The notes under the pieces are model-generated. The model worked only from the letters and a program-made list of their open reading frames with translations, made no database searches and was not told the origin of the DNA. Below are positions 1 through 6,800 of a stretch of DNA of 12,739 nt, piece by piece. The translations under genes were made by a program, and so were the position numbers. Source of the DNA: AC-32 sp035455445. GTDB taxonomy: Bacteria > Actinomycetota > Thermoleophilia > Gaiellales > Gaiellaceae. The stretch covers positions 1 to 12,739 of the forward strand of contig DATIFC010000055.1 of NCBI GenBank assembly GCA_035455445.1. The letters run 5' to 3'. How positions within the stretch are numbered: position 1 is the stretch's first letter; each line of letters opens with the position of its first letter.

Positions 1-393
1 GAGCCTCCTCTTCAGATCCTCGAGCTTGACCGGCCAGCCCGCCTCGAGCAGGCCGCCGGGGCGATCGGCGATCTCGCCCTCGTGCGTCAGTCGCAGGCGC
101 GTGCCGTCGTCGTGCGGGGCGAGCTCGAACGTGACCGTCGTTGGGTGCGCGGCCTCCTCCACCGACCACGCCCAGACCATTCGCCTCGGCGGCTCGACCT
201 CCGTCACCTCGGCGCGGACCCAGCCGTCGGGCGAGAGGTTCTGCGTCCTCATGCGGAAGCGCGCGCCCACCACCGGCTCGAACTCGGCCGTCCGCATCAG
301 CCACTCCGAGATCGAGTCGCGGTCGGTGAGCGCCGCCCAGACGACCTCGACGGGATGCGGCAGGACCTCGTCGATCAAAACGTCGAGCCTCAC
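1..393 (-). CDS. SRPBCC / AHSA1-like domain protein (3' end beyond window)
   Basis: The reading frame starts with GTG at 393 and runs off the left edge, giving 131 residues without a stop. The N-terminus begins VRLDVLIDEVLPHPVEVVWA and continues into TDRDSISEWL (about residues 23-32). This is the usual opening of SRPBCC/AHSA1 proteins: a first beta strand, 'P.E.VW.ALTD', then a helix ending in W-L. Later blocks, GWVRAEVTEVEPPRRMVWAW and TTVTFELAPHDDGTRLRLTH, are the alternating strands of this helix-grip fold. Members bind hydrophobic ligands or assist stress responses; the ligand cannot be read here. The start overlaps the stop of the upstream ArsR gene as GTGA (390-393), so the two are almost certainly co-translated. 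ArsR-SRPBCC pairs are a familiar bacterial arrangement. Most of the domain is present; probably only the C-terminal helix end is missing. Confidence 0.88.
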   Translation of the reverse strand, partial: MRLDVLIDEVLPHPVEVVWAALTDRDSISEWLMRTAEFEPVVGARFRMRTQNLSPDGWVRAEVTEVEPPRRMVWAWSVEEAAHPTTVTFELAPHDDGTRLRLTHEGEIADRPGGLLEAGWPVKLEDLKRRL

Positions 394-710
394 TGCGCGC
401 CCAGTCGCCGGCGCAGGCGGGCAACCCGCTCCTGCCAGAAGCGCTCGTACTCGGCCGTCCAGTCGTGGACGAGCCGCAGGGGCGCGGGCTCGAGGCTGTA
501 GATCCGCTGCCTGCCCGCGGCGCGGCGCACGACCGCGTCGGCCTCGAGCAGCACCTGCAGGTGCTGCGAGGCGAGCGAGTACGAGAGCCCCGCGCGCTCG
601 GCGAGGACGCCGACCGGCTGCTCGCCCTCGCGCAGCAGGTCCAGCAGCGCGCGACGGTTCCCGTCGGCGATCGCGTGGAAGGCGTCGGAGCTCGCGGCCG
701 CTCTCGGCAT
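390..710 (-). CDS. ArsR-family winged-helix transcriptional regulator
   Basis: A 106-residue protein, typical for ArsR/SmtB regulators. The N-terminus AFHAIADGNRRALLDLLREGE (from residue 10) matches the family opening 'F.ALadptRr.IL.lL..GE'. The helix-turn-helix follows at about residues 32-55 (VGVLAERAGLSYSLASQHLQ) and the wing at about 58-72 (ADAVVRRAAGRQRIYSL). The C-terminal part (HDWTAEYERFWQERVARL) is the W-rich helix seen in the subgroup paired with SRPBCC proteins. No metal-binding CxC motif is present, so metal sensing is unlikely. The ATG at 710 has no Shine-Dalgarno sequence but lies 6 nt after a −10 hexamer, suggesting a leaderless mRNA. It is first in a two-gene operon with the SRPBCC gene and probably represses its own promoter. 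Confidence 0.93.
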   Translation of the reverse strand: MPRAAASSDAFHAIADGNRRALLDLLREGEQPVGVLAERAGLSYSLASQHLQVLLEADAVVRRAAGRQRIYSLEPAPLRLVHDWTAEYERFWQERVARLRRRLGAQ

Positions 711-716
711 CGCAGG

Positions 717-746
717 AGAATATTCAAGTGCTTCCTAAAATGTCAA
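717..746 (-). promoter_or_regulatory. Promoter of the arsR-SRPBCC operon, probably leaderless
   Basis: Read on the minus strand, a perfect −35 TTGACA (746-741) is followed by an 18-nt spacer and TATTCT (722-717), a 4/6 match to TATAAT. Only 6 nt separate this hexamer from the ATG at 710, so transcription should begin at or next to the start codon. The spacer and −10 contain an imperfect inverted repeat (ATTCAAG / CTAAAAT on the plus strand, 720-740), a plausible autoregulatory ArsR operator. This AT-rich patch stands out strongly from the surrounding GC-rich DNA. Confidence 0.65.
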
Positions 747-868
747 GCCGGGCCCCTACGAGCTCCGGCGCCCAACGGATCTCCACGCGCGCGTTAAGCA
801 TTCGTTGAGCCCGCAAACTCGGCGGCGACCCCGCCCGTACCTCCTCGCACATGACGAAGGAGGCCAAC

Positions 869-1372
869 ATGACCAGGATCGGAAAGCTCCGCGGCTCGCT
901 GCTCGTCGCGATCGCGGTGGCGGCGGGCCTGACGGCGACGCTGCTGCTGATGACGCGATCCGGCAACGCGAGCGGCACGAAGAGCCGTGCGGTCGCGAAG
1001 GTGATGCGCAACGCGGCGCTCGGCAAGAGCATCATCGTGACGCGCAACGGCCTGACGCTGTACTCGCTCAGCGCCGAGCGGCATGGGCGCTTCATCTGCA
1101 CCACGTCGTTCTGCCTCTCGCTCTGGAAGCCGCTCGTCGTCCCGGCCGGGGTGAAGCCGTCCGGCGTGAGCGGCCTGGCGACGGTGCGGCGGCCCGACGG
1201 CAGGCGGCAGGTCGCGTTCCGCGGCGCGCCGCTCTACCGCTTCGTGCAGGACGCGAAGCCCGGCCAGACGAAGGGCAACGGATTCCGCGACGTCGGCGTC
1301 TGGCGGCCCGTCGTGGCACACGGCACGGCGGCCCCGGCGCCCGCGCCCAGCCGGAGCATCTACAGCTACTGA
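869..1372 (+). CDS. Secreted/anchored COG4315-like protein with Yx(F/W/Y)xxD motif
   Basis: I chose ATG 869 (167 residues) because AAGGAGG lies at 857-863, 5 nt upstream. The in-frame ATG at 851 precedes that ribosome site and lacks its own. Residues 1-10 are basic and 11-28 form a hydrophobic segment (LLVAIAVAAGLTATLLLM), a signal peptide or N-terminal anchor. The mature part contains two related units: GLTLYSLSAE (61-70), then C77 and C82 and W86; and GAPLYRFVQD (119-128), then W145. The second has the full Y-x-F-x-x-D signature of the COG4315 secreted repeat family; the first is degenerate. A proline/alanine tail follows, ending SIYSY. These exported proteins have no firmly established function; a redox or haem-related role is sometimes proposed. 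It is divergent from arsR across 158 bp, with no clear promoter of its own visible. Confidence 0.85.
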   Translation: MTRIGKLRGSLLVAIAVAAGLTATLLLMTRSGNASGTKSRAVAKVMRNAALGKSIIVTRNGLTLYSLSAERHGRFICTTSFCLSLWKPLVVPAGVKPSGVSGLATVRRPDGRRQVAFRGAPLYRFVQDAKPGQTKGNGFRDVGVWRPVVAHGTAAPAPAPSRSIYSY

Positions 1373-1379
1373 GCGCTGC

Positions 1380-1413
1380 GAGCGCCGCGGCGGTCGGTCA
1401 CGCCGCGGCGCTC
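1380..1413. terminator. Perfect 13-bp hairpin between convergent genes
   Basis: The left arm GAGCGCCGCGGCG (1380-1392) and right arm CGCCGCGGCGCTC (1401-1413) are perfectly complementary around an 8-nt loop. The hairpin starts 7 nt after the stop of the plus-strand secreted-protein gene. It also contains the stop and last codons of the minus-strand hydrolase (stop at 1400-1398). There is no T-tract on either side, so it would act as a bidirectional, U-less terminator or an RNA-stabilising 3' structure. Confidence 0.6.
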
Positions 1414-2207
1414 GCCGTCGCCCAGCCGAGGACGTCGTCTGCGACCCGCTCCCAGCCCTCCTGGCCGGGGAAGTGACAGCGGCCCGAGGACTCCCTGTGC
1501 TCGGTGGCCGAGTGAGCGCGGCGCTGCTTCTTCCAGTTCGAGACGTTGACCGACGGCGGACAGATGCGGTCCTCCGTCCCGGTGGCGAGGAGCAGCGGCG
1601 GCCGTGACGGGTTGCCGAAGTCGACCTTCGTGACGGCCCGCGGGTTGACGTTGGCGTAGCCGGCCTGGAAGAACGGCCGAGCCGAGCCGGGGACGTAGTA
1701 GCGCTCGTAGACCGCGTCGGAGTCCTCGCGGCCGAGCGAGTTGGTGAAGCACCAGTGGAACTGCTCCTTGGCCAGCGGGACGTCGTCGTTCTTGCCGGCC
1801 GGGTTCTTCAGCGCCGGCCAGCCCGCGCGTAGCGTCGAGAGCGGCAGTCGTAACACGCCCTTCGGGGCCGCGGTCCCGAGCGCGACGCCGGCCGCGCCGA
1901 GGCCGCGGTCGAGCAGGAGCTGCGCGACCAGGCCGCCGAAGGAGTGGCCGACGACGATCGGCGGGCGCTCGAGCTCGCAGATGACCCTGTCGTAGTGGTC
2001 GACCACGGTCGTGAGCGAGAGCCCGTGCAGCGGGGAGGGGTCCCGGCGCAGCACCTCGGGCTCGGCGTCGAGGCCCGGCCACGCGGGTGCGAGCACCTCG
2101 TGGCCGCGCTCGCGGTAGCGCTCGGCCCAGTGCTCCCAGCTGAGCGGCGTCATCCACATACCGTGGATCAGCACGACGGTGTGCCCGTCGGTCGGTGCGG
2201 CGGCCAT
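1398..2207 (-). CDS. Alpha/beta hydrolase (serine hydrolase, substrate unknown)
   Basis: A 269-residue single-domain alpha/beta hydrolase. VVLIHGMWM (11-19) supplies the HG oxyanion-hole motif after the first strand, and IVVGHSFGG (84-92) is the nucleophile elbow with Ser89. TGTEDRICPPSV (209-220) carries the acidic residue, most likely Asp213. His245 in GRCHFPGQEGWERV is placed to complete the triad. The cap (about 110-190) is rich in Trp and Phe, suggesting a hydrophobic substrate. There is no signal peptide, so it should be cytoplasmic. ATG 2207 has a strong ribosome site, GGGAGGG at 2220-2214, 6 nt upstream. It is last in a minus-strand run with the ankyrin, DUF3140 and 51-residue genes; a possible −10 (TAGGGT, 2252-2247) could give it its own promoter. 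Esterase, lipase or haloperoxidase-like activity cannot be separated from sequence alone. Confidence 0.92.
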   Translation of the reverse strand: MAAAPTDGHTVVLIHGMWMTPLSWEHWAERYRERGHEVLAPAWPGLDAEPEVLRRDPSPLHGLSLTTVVDHYDRVICELERPPIVVGHSFGGLVAQLLLDRGLGAAGVALGTAAPKGVLRLPLSTLRAGWPALKNPAGKNDDVPLAKEQFHWCFTNSLGREDSDAVYERYYVPGSARPFFQAGYANVNPRAVTKVDFGNPSRPPLLLATGTEDRICPPSVNVSNWKKQRRAHSATEHRESSGRCHFPGQEGWERVADDVLGWATASAAA

Positions 2208-2251
2208 GAGTTGCCCTCCCGGTCGGCGTCGAAGACCCCGGCGCCCACCCT

Positions 2252-2267
2252 AGCGGCGCGGGCCGCT
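2252..2267. terminator. Small 6-bp hairpin after the 51-residue gene
   Basis: AGCGGC (2252-2257), loop GCGG, GCCGCT (2262-2267) is a perfect short inverted repeat. It starts 7 nt past the stop of the minus-strand small gene (2277-2275). No T-run follows, so it may be a weak terminator or attenuator ahead of the hydrolase. On the minus strand it runs directly into TAGGGT, a possible −10 for the hydrolase. Confidence 0.35.
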
Positions 2268-2274
2268 CAGCCCG

Positions 2275-2430
2275 TCACTGGTTCCACTTGTCGGCGGTCT
2301 TCTTGCCATGGCCGGCACCCTTGGTGCGCGGGTCCGGCACGTCGGAGGGCTTGTTCGTCATCTCGCCCTGCGAGCGCCGGGCGGAGAAGCGCTTGCCGAA
2401 ACGTTCCATCCTGCGGAAGAAGCGGTTCAC
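2275..2430 (-). CDS. 51-residue basic hypothetical protein ending in TADKWNQ
   Basis: I chose the GTG start at 2430 because GAGGAGG sits 7 nt upstream on the minus strand. A longer version (start near 2490) has no such signal and would add a non-conserved-looking segment. The product starts VNRFFRRMERFGKRFSARRS and ends GAGHGKKTADKWNQ. The N-terminal 20 residues form a basic, aromatic helix with a possible amphipathic face. The middle (EMTNKPSDVPDPRTKG) is Pro/Gly/Asp-rich and probably disordered. No domain, metal motif or membrane segment is visible. I recognise the KKTADKWNQ ending only as resembling small conserved hypothetical proteins of actinobacteria; I cannot assign a function. It lies between the DUF3140 gene and the hydrolase on the same strand. 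The strong ribosome site and G/C third positions argue that it is real. Confidence 0.65.
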   Translation of the reverse strand: MNRFFRRMERFGKRFSARRSQGEMTNKPSDVPDPRTKGAGHGKKTADKWNQ

Positions 2431-2496
2431 GCGCTGGCCTCCTCGGAGGTCGACGTCGGGCTTGCGGGTTCCCGGTCCCGTCGTGCGCAACCCACG

Positions 2497-2832
2497 CTAG
2501 CGAAGCGGGTCGTGGCCCCAGTTGAGGAGCGAGTAGCGCCAGCGCGTGTGCGTGACGTCGCCGCGCGGCCGCTGCGCGAGATGGCGGTGGACGTAGCCGA
2601 CGACCTTGCGCATGTGGCGGTAGTCGGCCTCGGTCAGGTCCGGGAGCCGCGTGCGCAGGAGCCCCACGATCCGGCGGCCGGACGCGTGGCCGACCGACTC
2701 CCCGCGGCCGTCGGGCTTGAAGCCGACCGCCCTCGATTCCTCGGTCTCGAGCCATGCCTCGAGCTCCTCGGGCTCCAGGTTGACCGCCTCCTGGAACTGG
2801 AGCGCGATCCGGTGGCGCTGGTCGTCTTGCAT
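2497..2832 (-). CDS. DUF3140 family protein
   Basis: A 111-residue protein covering the whole DUF3140 family length. The diagnostic block runs from about residue 46: SVGHASGRRIVGLLRTR, DLTEADYRHMRKVVGYVHRHLAQRP, then a terminal WRYSLLNWGHDPLR. The N-terminus (FQEAVNLEPEELEAWLETEES) is a helical acidic segment, also typical. The family is common in actinobacteria and has no established biochemical role; the many His, Arg and Trp residues have led to no confirmed activity. The start ATG has no Shine-Dalgarno sequence, but TACAAT lies 6 nt upstream, implying a leaderless transcript. Its stop is TAG within a CTAG. It is followed 66 nt later by the 51-residue gene, which could be co-transcribed. 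Confidence 0.92.
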   Translation of the reverse strand: MQDDQRHRIALQFQEAVNLEPEELEAWLETEESRAVGFKPDGRGESVGHASGRRIVGLLRTRLPDLTEADYRHMRKVVGYVHRHLAQRPRGDVTHTRWRYSLLNWGHDPLR

Positions 2833-2838
2833 GCGCGC

Positions 2839-2844
2839 ATTGTA
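2839..2844 (-). promoter_or_regulatory. −10 element (TACAAT) of the DUF3140 gene
   Basis: On the minus strand TACAAT (5/6 match to TATAAT) is followed by GCGCGC and then the ATG at 2832. A weak −35-like TGAACA lies 18 nt upstream, overlapping the end of the ankyrin gene. The 6-nt gap puts the transcription start at the start codon, so translation should be leaderless. Confidence 0.55.
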
Positions 2845-2865
2845 GCCGTTCTGTCCATCTGTTGT

Positions 2866-3381
2866 TCAGTTCCGGTCCGCCGCGAGGTCGTCGGGCGACC
2901 GGCCGTCGTCGGTGGCGAGGCTCGCGTCGGCGCCGCGCTGGAGCAGGAGCGCCGCCAGCGCGTCGTCGCCGTTCTGCCGCGCGGTGTGCAGAGCGGTGAA
3001 GCCGCCCTCTCCGCGGCCGTCGACGTCTGCGCCCGAGTCGAGCAGCAGGCGCGCGAGCGGAACCGAGCGCACGAACGCCGCCGTGCCCAGCGGCGGCACC
3101 CTGGCCACCTCGCCGGTCGAGAGCGCGTTCGGGTCGGCTCCGCGCTCGAGCAGCAGGCGCACCGCCTCCTCCTGCCCGCCGAAGATCGCCAGGTGGAGCG
3201 CGGTGAACCCGTCGGCGGAGTACGCGGTCGCGACGGATGCGTTCTCGTCGAGCAGCTCCCGCAGCCGCTCCAGCCGGCCGAAGGCGGCAGCCTCGAACAC
3301 CGAGAGCTCGCCGTCAGGTGGCAGCAGCCGGCGCGCCTTCTCCTCGTTCCCCTCGTACAGCGCCTGCAGTGCCTCGCTCAT
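2866..3381 (-). CDS. Ankyrin-repeat protein
   Basis: A 171-residue protein made almost entirely of ankyrin repeats, with no enzymatic domain and no signal peptide. Two repeats are canonical: DGFTALHLAIFGGQEEAVRLLLERGADPNA (about 56-85) and GGFTALHTARQNGDDALAALLLQRGADAS (about 125-153). A degenerate repeat lies between them (PLGTAAFVRSVPLARLLLDSGADVDG). Capping, less regular repeats fill residues 1-50. Such small proteins act as protein-binding scaffolds; the partner is unknown. ATG 3381 has GAGAGGAG 6 nt upstream (3395-3388). It is divergent from the MarR gene and shares its palindromic control region, so it is a likely MarR target. The DUF3140 gene follows after 33 nt but seems to have its own promoter. 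Confidence 0.92.
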   Translation of the reverse strand: MSEALQALYEGNEEKARRLLPPDGELSVFEAAAFGRLERLRELLDENASVATAYSADGFTALHLAIFGGQEEAVRLLLERGADPNALSTGEVARVPPLGTAAFVRSVPLARLLLDSGADVDGRGEGGFTALHTARQNGDDALAALLLQRGADASLATDDGRSPDDLAADRN

Positions 3382-3406
3382 CTCTCGCTCCTCTCGTCCG
3401 ATTGAT

Positions 3407-3421
3407 TAGGTAGCCTACCTA
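3407..3421. promoter_or_regulatory. Perfect palindromic operator between ankyrin and marR genes
   Basis: TAGGTAG-C-CTACCTA is a perfect 7-bp inverted repeat around one central base. It lies 25 nt upstream of the ankyrin start and 6 nt upstream of the marR start. Similar TAGGTAG/CTACCTA palindromes precede MarR-family genes in actinobacteria. −10-like hexamers overlap it on both strands (TAGGCT on the minus strand at 3417-3412; TACCTA on the plus strand at 3416-3421, 6 nt before the marR ATG). Bound regulator would therefore block both divergent genes. Confidence 0.75.
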
Positions 3422-3427
3422 TCTAAG

Positions 3428-3856
3428 ATGGAGGCGCGCAAGAGCGAGGTTGCAGACCGGCTGCACTCTGCGGCGATCCACCTGCTGCGCCGCGCCGCCG
3501 AGCAGGATCGCGCCGCCGGGCTGAGCCGGGCCCGCCTCTCCGCCCTCTCGGTCGTCGTCTTCCGCGGGCCGCTGACGCTGGGCGAGCTCGCGGACGCCGA
3601 GGGCGTCCGCTCCGCGACGATGACCGGGATCGTGAACGGCCTCGAGCAGGACGGCCTCGTCCGCCGCCGGCCCCACGGCCGCGACCGGCGGTCGGTGAAC
3701 ATCGAGGCCACGGCCGCGGGGCGGCGGGTGCTCCAGCAGGCTCGCGGACGGCGCATCGAGCGCGTGGCGAGGCAGCTCGACGACCTCACGGCGGAGGAGC
3801 TCGAGCTGCTCGGCCGCGCCGCGCAGCTCGTCGACGAGCGGTTCTCGCCCCGCTAG
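3428..3856 (+). CDS. MarR-family transcriptional regulator
   Basis: A 142-residue protein of typical MarR length. Residues 1-45 form the N-terminal dimerisation helices (EVADRLHSAAIHLLRRA). The winged helix-turn-helix is at about 48-92: PLTLGELADAEGVRSATMTGIVNGLEQDGLVRRRP, followed by the wing with the family signature DRRSVNIEATAAG (residues 86-98). C-terminal helices (about 100-140) complete the dimer. There is no cysteine in the protein, so thiol-based oxidant sensing is excluded; a small-molecule ligand is more likely. The ATG has no Shine-Dalgarno sequence and sits directly after the palindromic operator, suggesting autoregulation and possibly leaderless translation. It is convergent with the cyclase gene, and their stop codons share CTAG at 3853-3856. 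Confidence 0.94.
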   Translation: MEARKSEVADRLHSAAIHLLRRAAEQDRAAGLSRARLSALSVVVFRGPLTLGELADAEGVRSATMTGIVNGLEQDGLVRRRPHGRDRRSVNIEATAAGRRVLQQARGRRIERVARQLDDLTAEELELLGRAAQLVDERFSPR

Positions 3857-6800
3857 TCGAGCGCCTCGAGCGTCCTACGCGCCCGCTCGAGCGCGAGCAG
3901 GTGGCCCTTCGCCTCCGCGACGGAGGCGCCGTGCTCGAGCGCCCGGCGCGCCTCGTCGGTGCGGCCGGCCAGCCGCGCGACCTCCGCGCGGGCGAAGGCG
4001 AGGTCGAGGTGCAGGATGGTGAAGTCCCGCGGCTCGATGAGCTCGGCGGCGCGTGCGAGCTGCTCCCTCGCAGCGTCCTGTTCACCACGCCGGGCAAGCA
4101 CGAAGGCGCGGATCACGTGAGCTCGAGCATGAGGCTCGAAGTCATCCGCCTGGCCCATCGCGTCCGCCTCGTCGGCGTAGACGAGCGCCTCGTCGTCCCG
4201 GCCGAGCATCGCGCACAGATGTCCCTGGAAGCCGACGGCCGTCGCGAGGTAGCCGGTCTCGGCGCTTTCCTCGAGCGCCGCACGTCCTTCCGCAACGCTG
4301 TCGAGGCCGCGTTGGTAGTCGCCGGCATAGAGCTCGAGCTCGGCCTCCATCATCGACGTGCCCGCCCACCAGACCGTCGCGCCGAGGTCACGGAGGAGCC
4401 TGCGGCCCTCGGCGAGGAGCGCGCGGCCCTCGTCGACCCGGCCGGCCGAGCCGATCGTGCCGCCACGCACCATCAGGACGAGGGCCTTGAGGCGAACCGA
4501 CCCCGTCGAGGCCTCGATCTCGTCGCAGACCCGGTGCACCTCCTCCGGGGAGGTCGGCCCCCACCAGCACGACCAGAGCAGCCATACGCGCACCTCGTCG
4601 CTCAGCCACGCCCGCGCGTGCTCGGCACGCCGGAGCGCCTCCGTGTAGTACGCCGCCGCGGTCGTGCCGTCGCCGTCCCAGGACGTCAGGTTTCCCATCA
4701 GCCGCAGCGCCCAGATCGACCCCTCCTCGTCCCCGAGTCGCTCGAGCACCTCGAACGCGCCGCCGGCCCGCTCGAGCGCCCGGGCGATCGTCGCCCCAGG
4801 GTCGCTCTGGACCTCCTGCTCGACGGCCGCGAGCGTCGCGCGGGCGAGCAGCCGCTCGTCTCCGAGCTCCCTCGCGGCGACCTCGACCTCATCGCGAAGC
4901 TCGACGCCGCGGTCGAGGTCGCCCCGTTCGCCGAGGAGCATCGCCAGGTCGAGCTGTGTCGCCGGCCTGGCGGGGTGGCTCTCCGGCATCAGGTCCAGGG
5001 CGCGCTCCTCGAGGCCGATCGCCGCGGAGACGTCCCCGCGCGTGCGGGCGCGTTCCGCGCTCTTCAGCAGCCGCTCCGCGGCGCGCTCTGCGACCGAGGC
5101 GGCGGCGCCGTCCAGCGGCCCGAGCTCGCTGCGGTAGCGGTGGGCCTGCTCGAGGTGGTAGCCGACGATCTCGTCGACCTCGACGAGCGCCGCGCCGTGC
5201 TTCTCCAGCCAGGTGGCGAACCGCTCGTGCAACACCGCGCGCGTCGCCTTCGGCAGAGCCTCGTACGCGGTGTCGCGGATCAGAAGGTGGCGGAAGCGGT
5301 AGGCGTCGTCGTCCGGCAGGACCGGCGGCTCCGGCCGGACCAGATCCTTCCGAACGAGGGTCACGAGCCTTCCGTCCAGCTGCGGCTCATCCGGTGCGAG
5401 TGCGAGCACCGCACCGCGGTGGAAGACCTGACCCTCGACCGCACCGCGCTCGAGCACGCCCCGCTCGGCCGGGTCGAGCTGGTCGAGCCGGGCCGCGAGC
5501 AGGGCCTGGATCGTGGGCGGCACCGCCACCTCGCCGCCCTCCTGCGCCATCGCCAGCATCTCCTCGACGAACAACGGGTTCCCTCCGGCCGCCTCGAGGA
5601 TCCCCTCGCGTAGGTCGTCGGCGACGCCGTCGGAGAGGGCCGCGATCAGCTCCGTGGTCTCCTCCGGCGCGAGCGGCTCGAGGAGCACGTTCGTCGCGTT
5701 CAGCTTGCCGCCGCCCCAGCCCCGGCGTGCATCCAGCAGCTCCGGCCGTGCCATGCAGAGGAGCATGATCGGCGCGTCGCGGCTGAGGTCGGCCACGTGC
5801 TCGACGAGGTCGAAAAAGGTGGGCTCGCCCCAGTGCAGGTCGTCGAAGACGGCGACGAGCGGCCGTTCCGCGGCGCGCGACTCGAGCAGCTTGCGGAACG
5901 CCCACGCGATCTCCTCCGGCGAGCCCGCGGCTTCCTCGTCGCCGAGGATCGAGGCGAGCGGGCCCTCGACCGCGCCGCCGGGGACAAGCTGCTTGACCAC
6001 CTCCGTGACCGGCCAGTAGCTGATGCCCTCGCCGTATGACAGGCAGCGGCCGGTGACGACGGTCGCGTCCAGCCCCGCGAGGAACTCCTGCGCCAGGCGC
6101 GACTTGCCGACGCCCGCGGCACCCAGGATCGTGAACAGGTGGCACGCGCGCTCGCTGACCACGTTGGCGAAGGCGCCTTCGAGCAGCTCGCGCTGGCGCC
6201 CGCGGCCGATCATCGGCGCGCCGTGACGGCGCTCCGGCGCGCCTGCCTGCACAGACACGAGGCGGTACGCGCGCAACGCCTGCGACTTGCCCTTCGCCGA
6301 GACCGGCGGGGACTCGTCGGCGACGACGGCATCGCGGACGAGGCGGTACGTCTCCTCGCCGAGCAGCACCTCGCCCGGCTGCGCCGCCTGCTCCAGGCGG
6401 GCCGCGACGTTCACGGCGTCCCCGGTGGCGAGCCGCTCTTCGGTGCCGGCCACGACCTCGCCGGTGTTGACGCCCATGCGCAGCTCGAGCCTCGTGCCGT
6501 AGCCGCGCTCGAGCTCGTCGTTCAGGTCGACGAGCCCGCCGCGCAGCTCGGCGGCGGCGCGCATCGCGCGCAGAGCGTCGTCCTCGTGCACCGCCGGCAC
6601 GCCGAAGACCGCCATCACGGCGTCGCCGATGAACTTCTCGACCGTCCCGCCGTGCCGCTCGACGATCGCCTTGGCGGTCTCGAAGTAGCGCGACATCACC
6701 TGCCGCAGGCTCTCCGGATCGATTCGCTCGCCGAGCGCCGTCGAGCCCGTCACGTCGCAGAAGAGGACGGTCACGACCTTGCGCACCTCGCGCGCAGGCC

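Noticed and set aside
851..868. Upstream ATG (851) as start of the secreted protein
   Set aside because: The AAGGAGG ribosome site lies inside this extension, 5 nt before ATG 869, which also places the basic n-region correctly before the hydrophobic segment.
2308..3405. 365-residue plus-strand open frame across the 51-residue, DUF3140 and ankyrin genes
   Set aside because: It runs antisense to three separately recognisable minus-strand genes and has no recognisable domain.
3901..5613. 570-residue plus-strand open frame inside the cyclase gene
   Set aside because: Low-complexity Arg/Leu/Val/Glu translation with no domain, antisense to conserved TPR and ATPase segments; no promoter or ribosome site.
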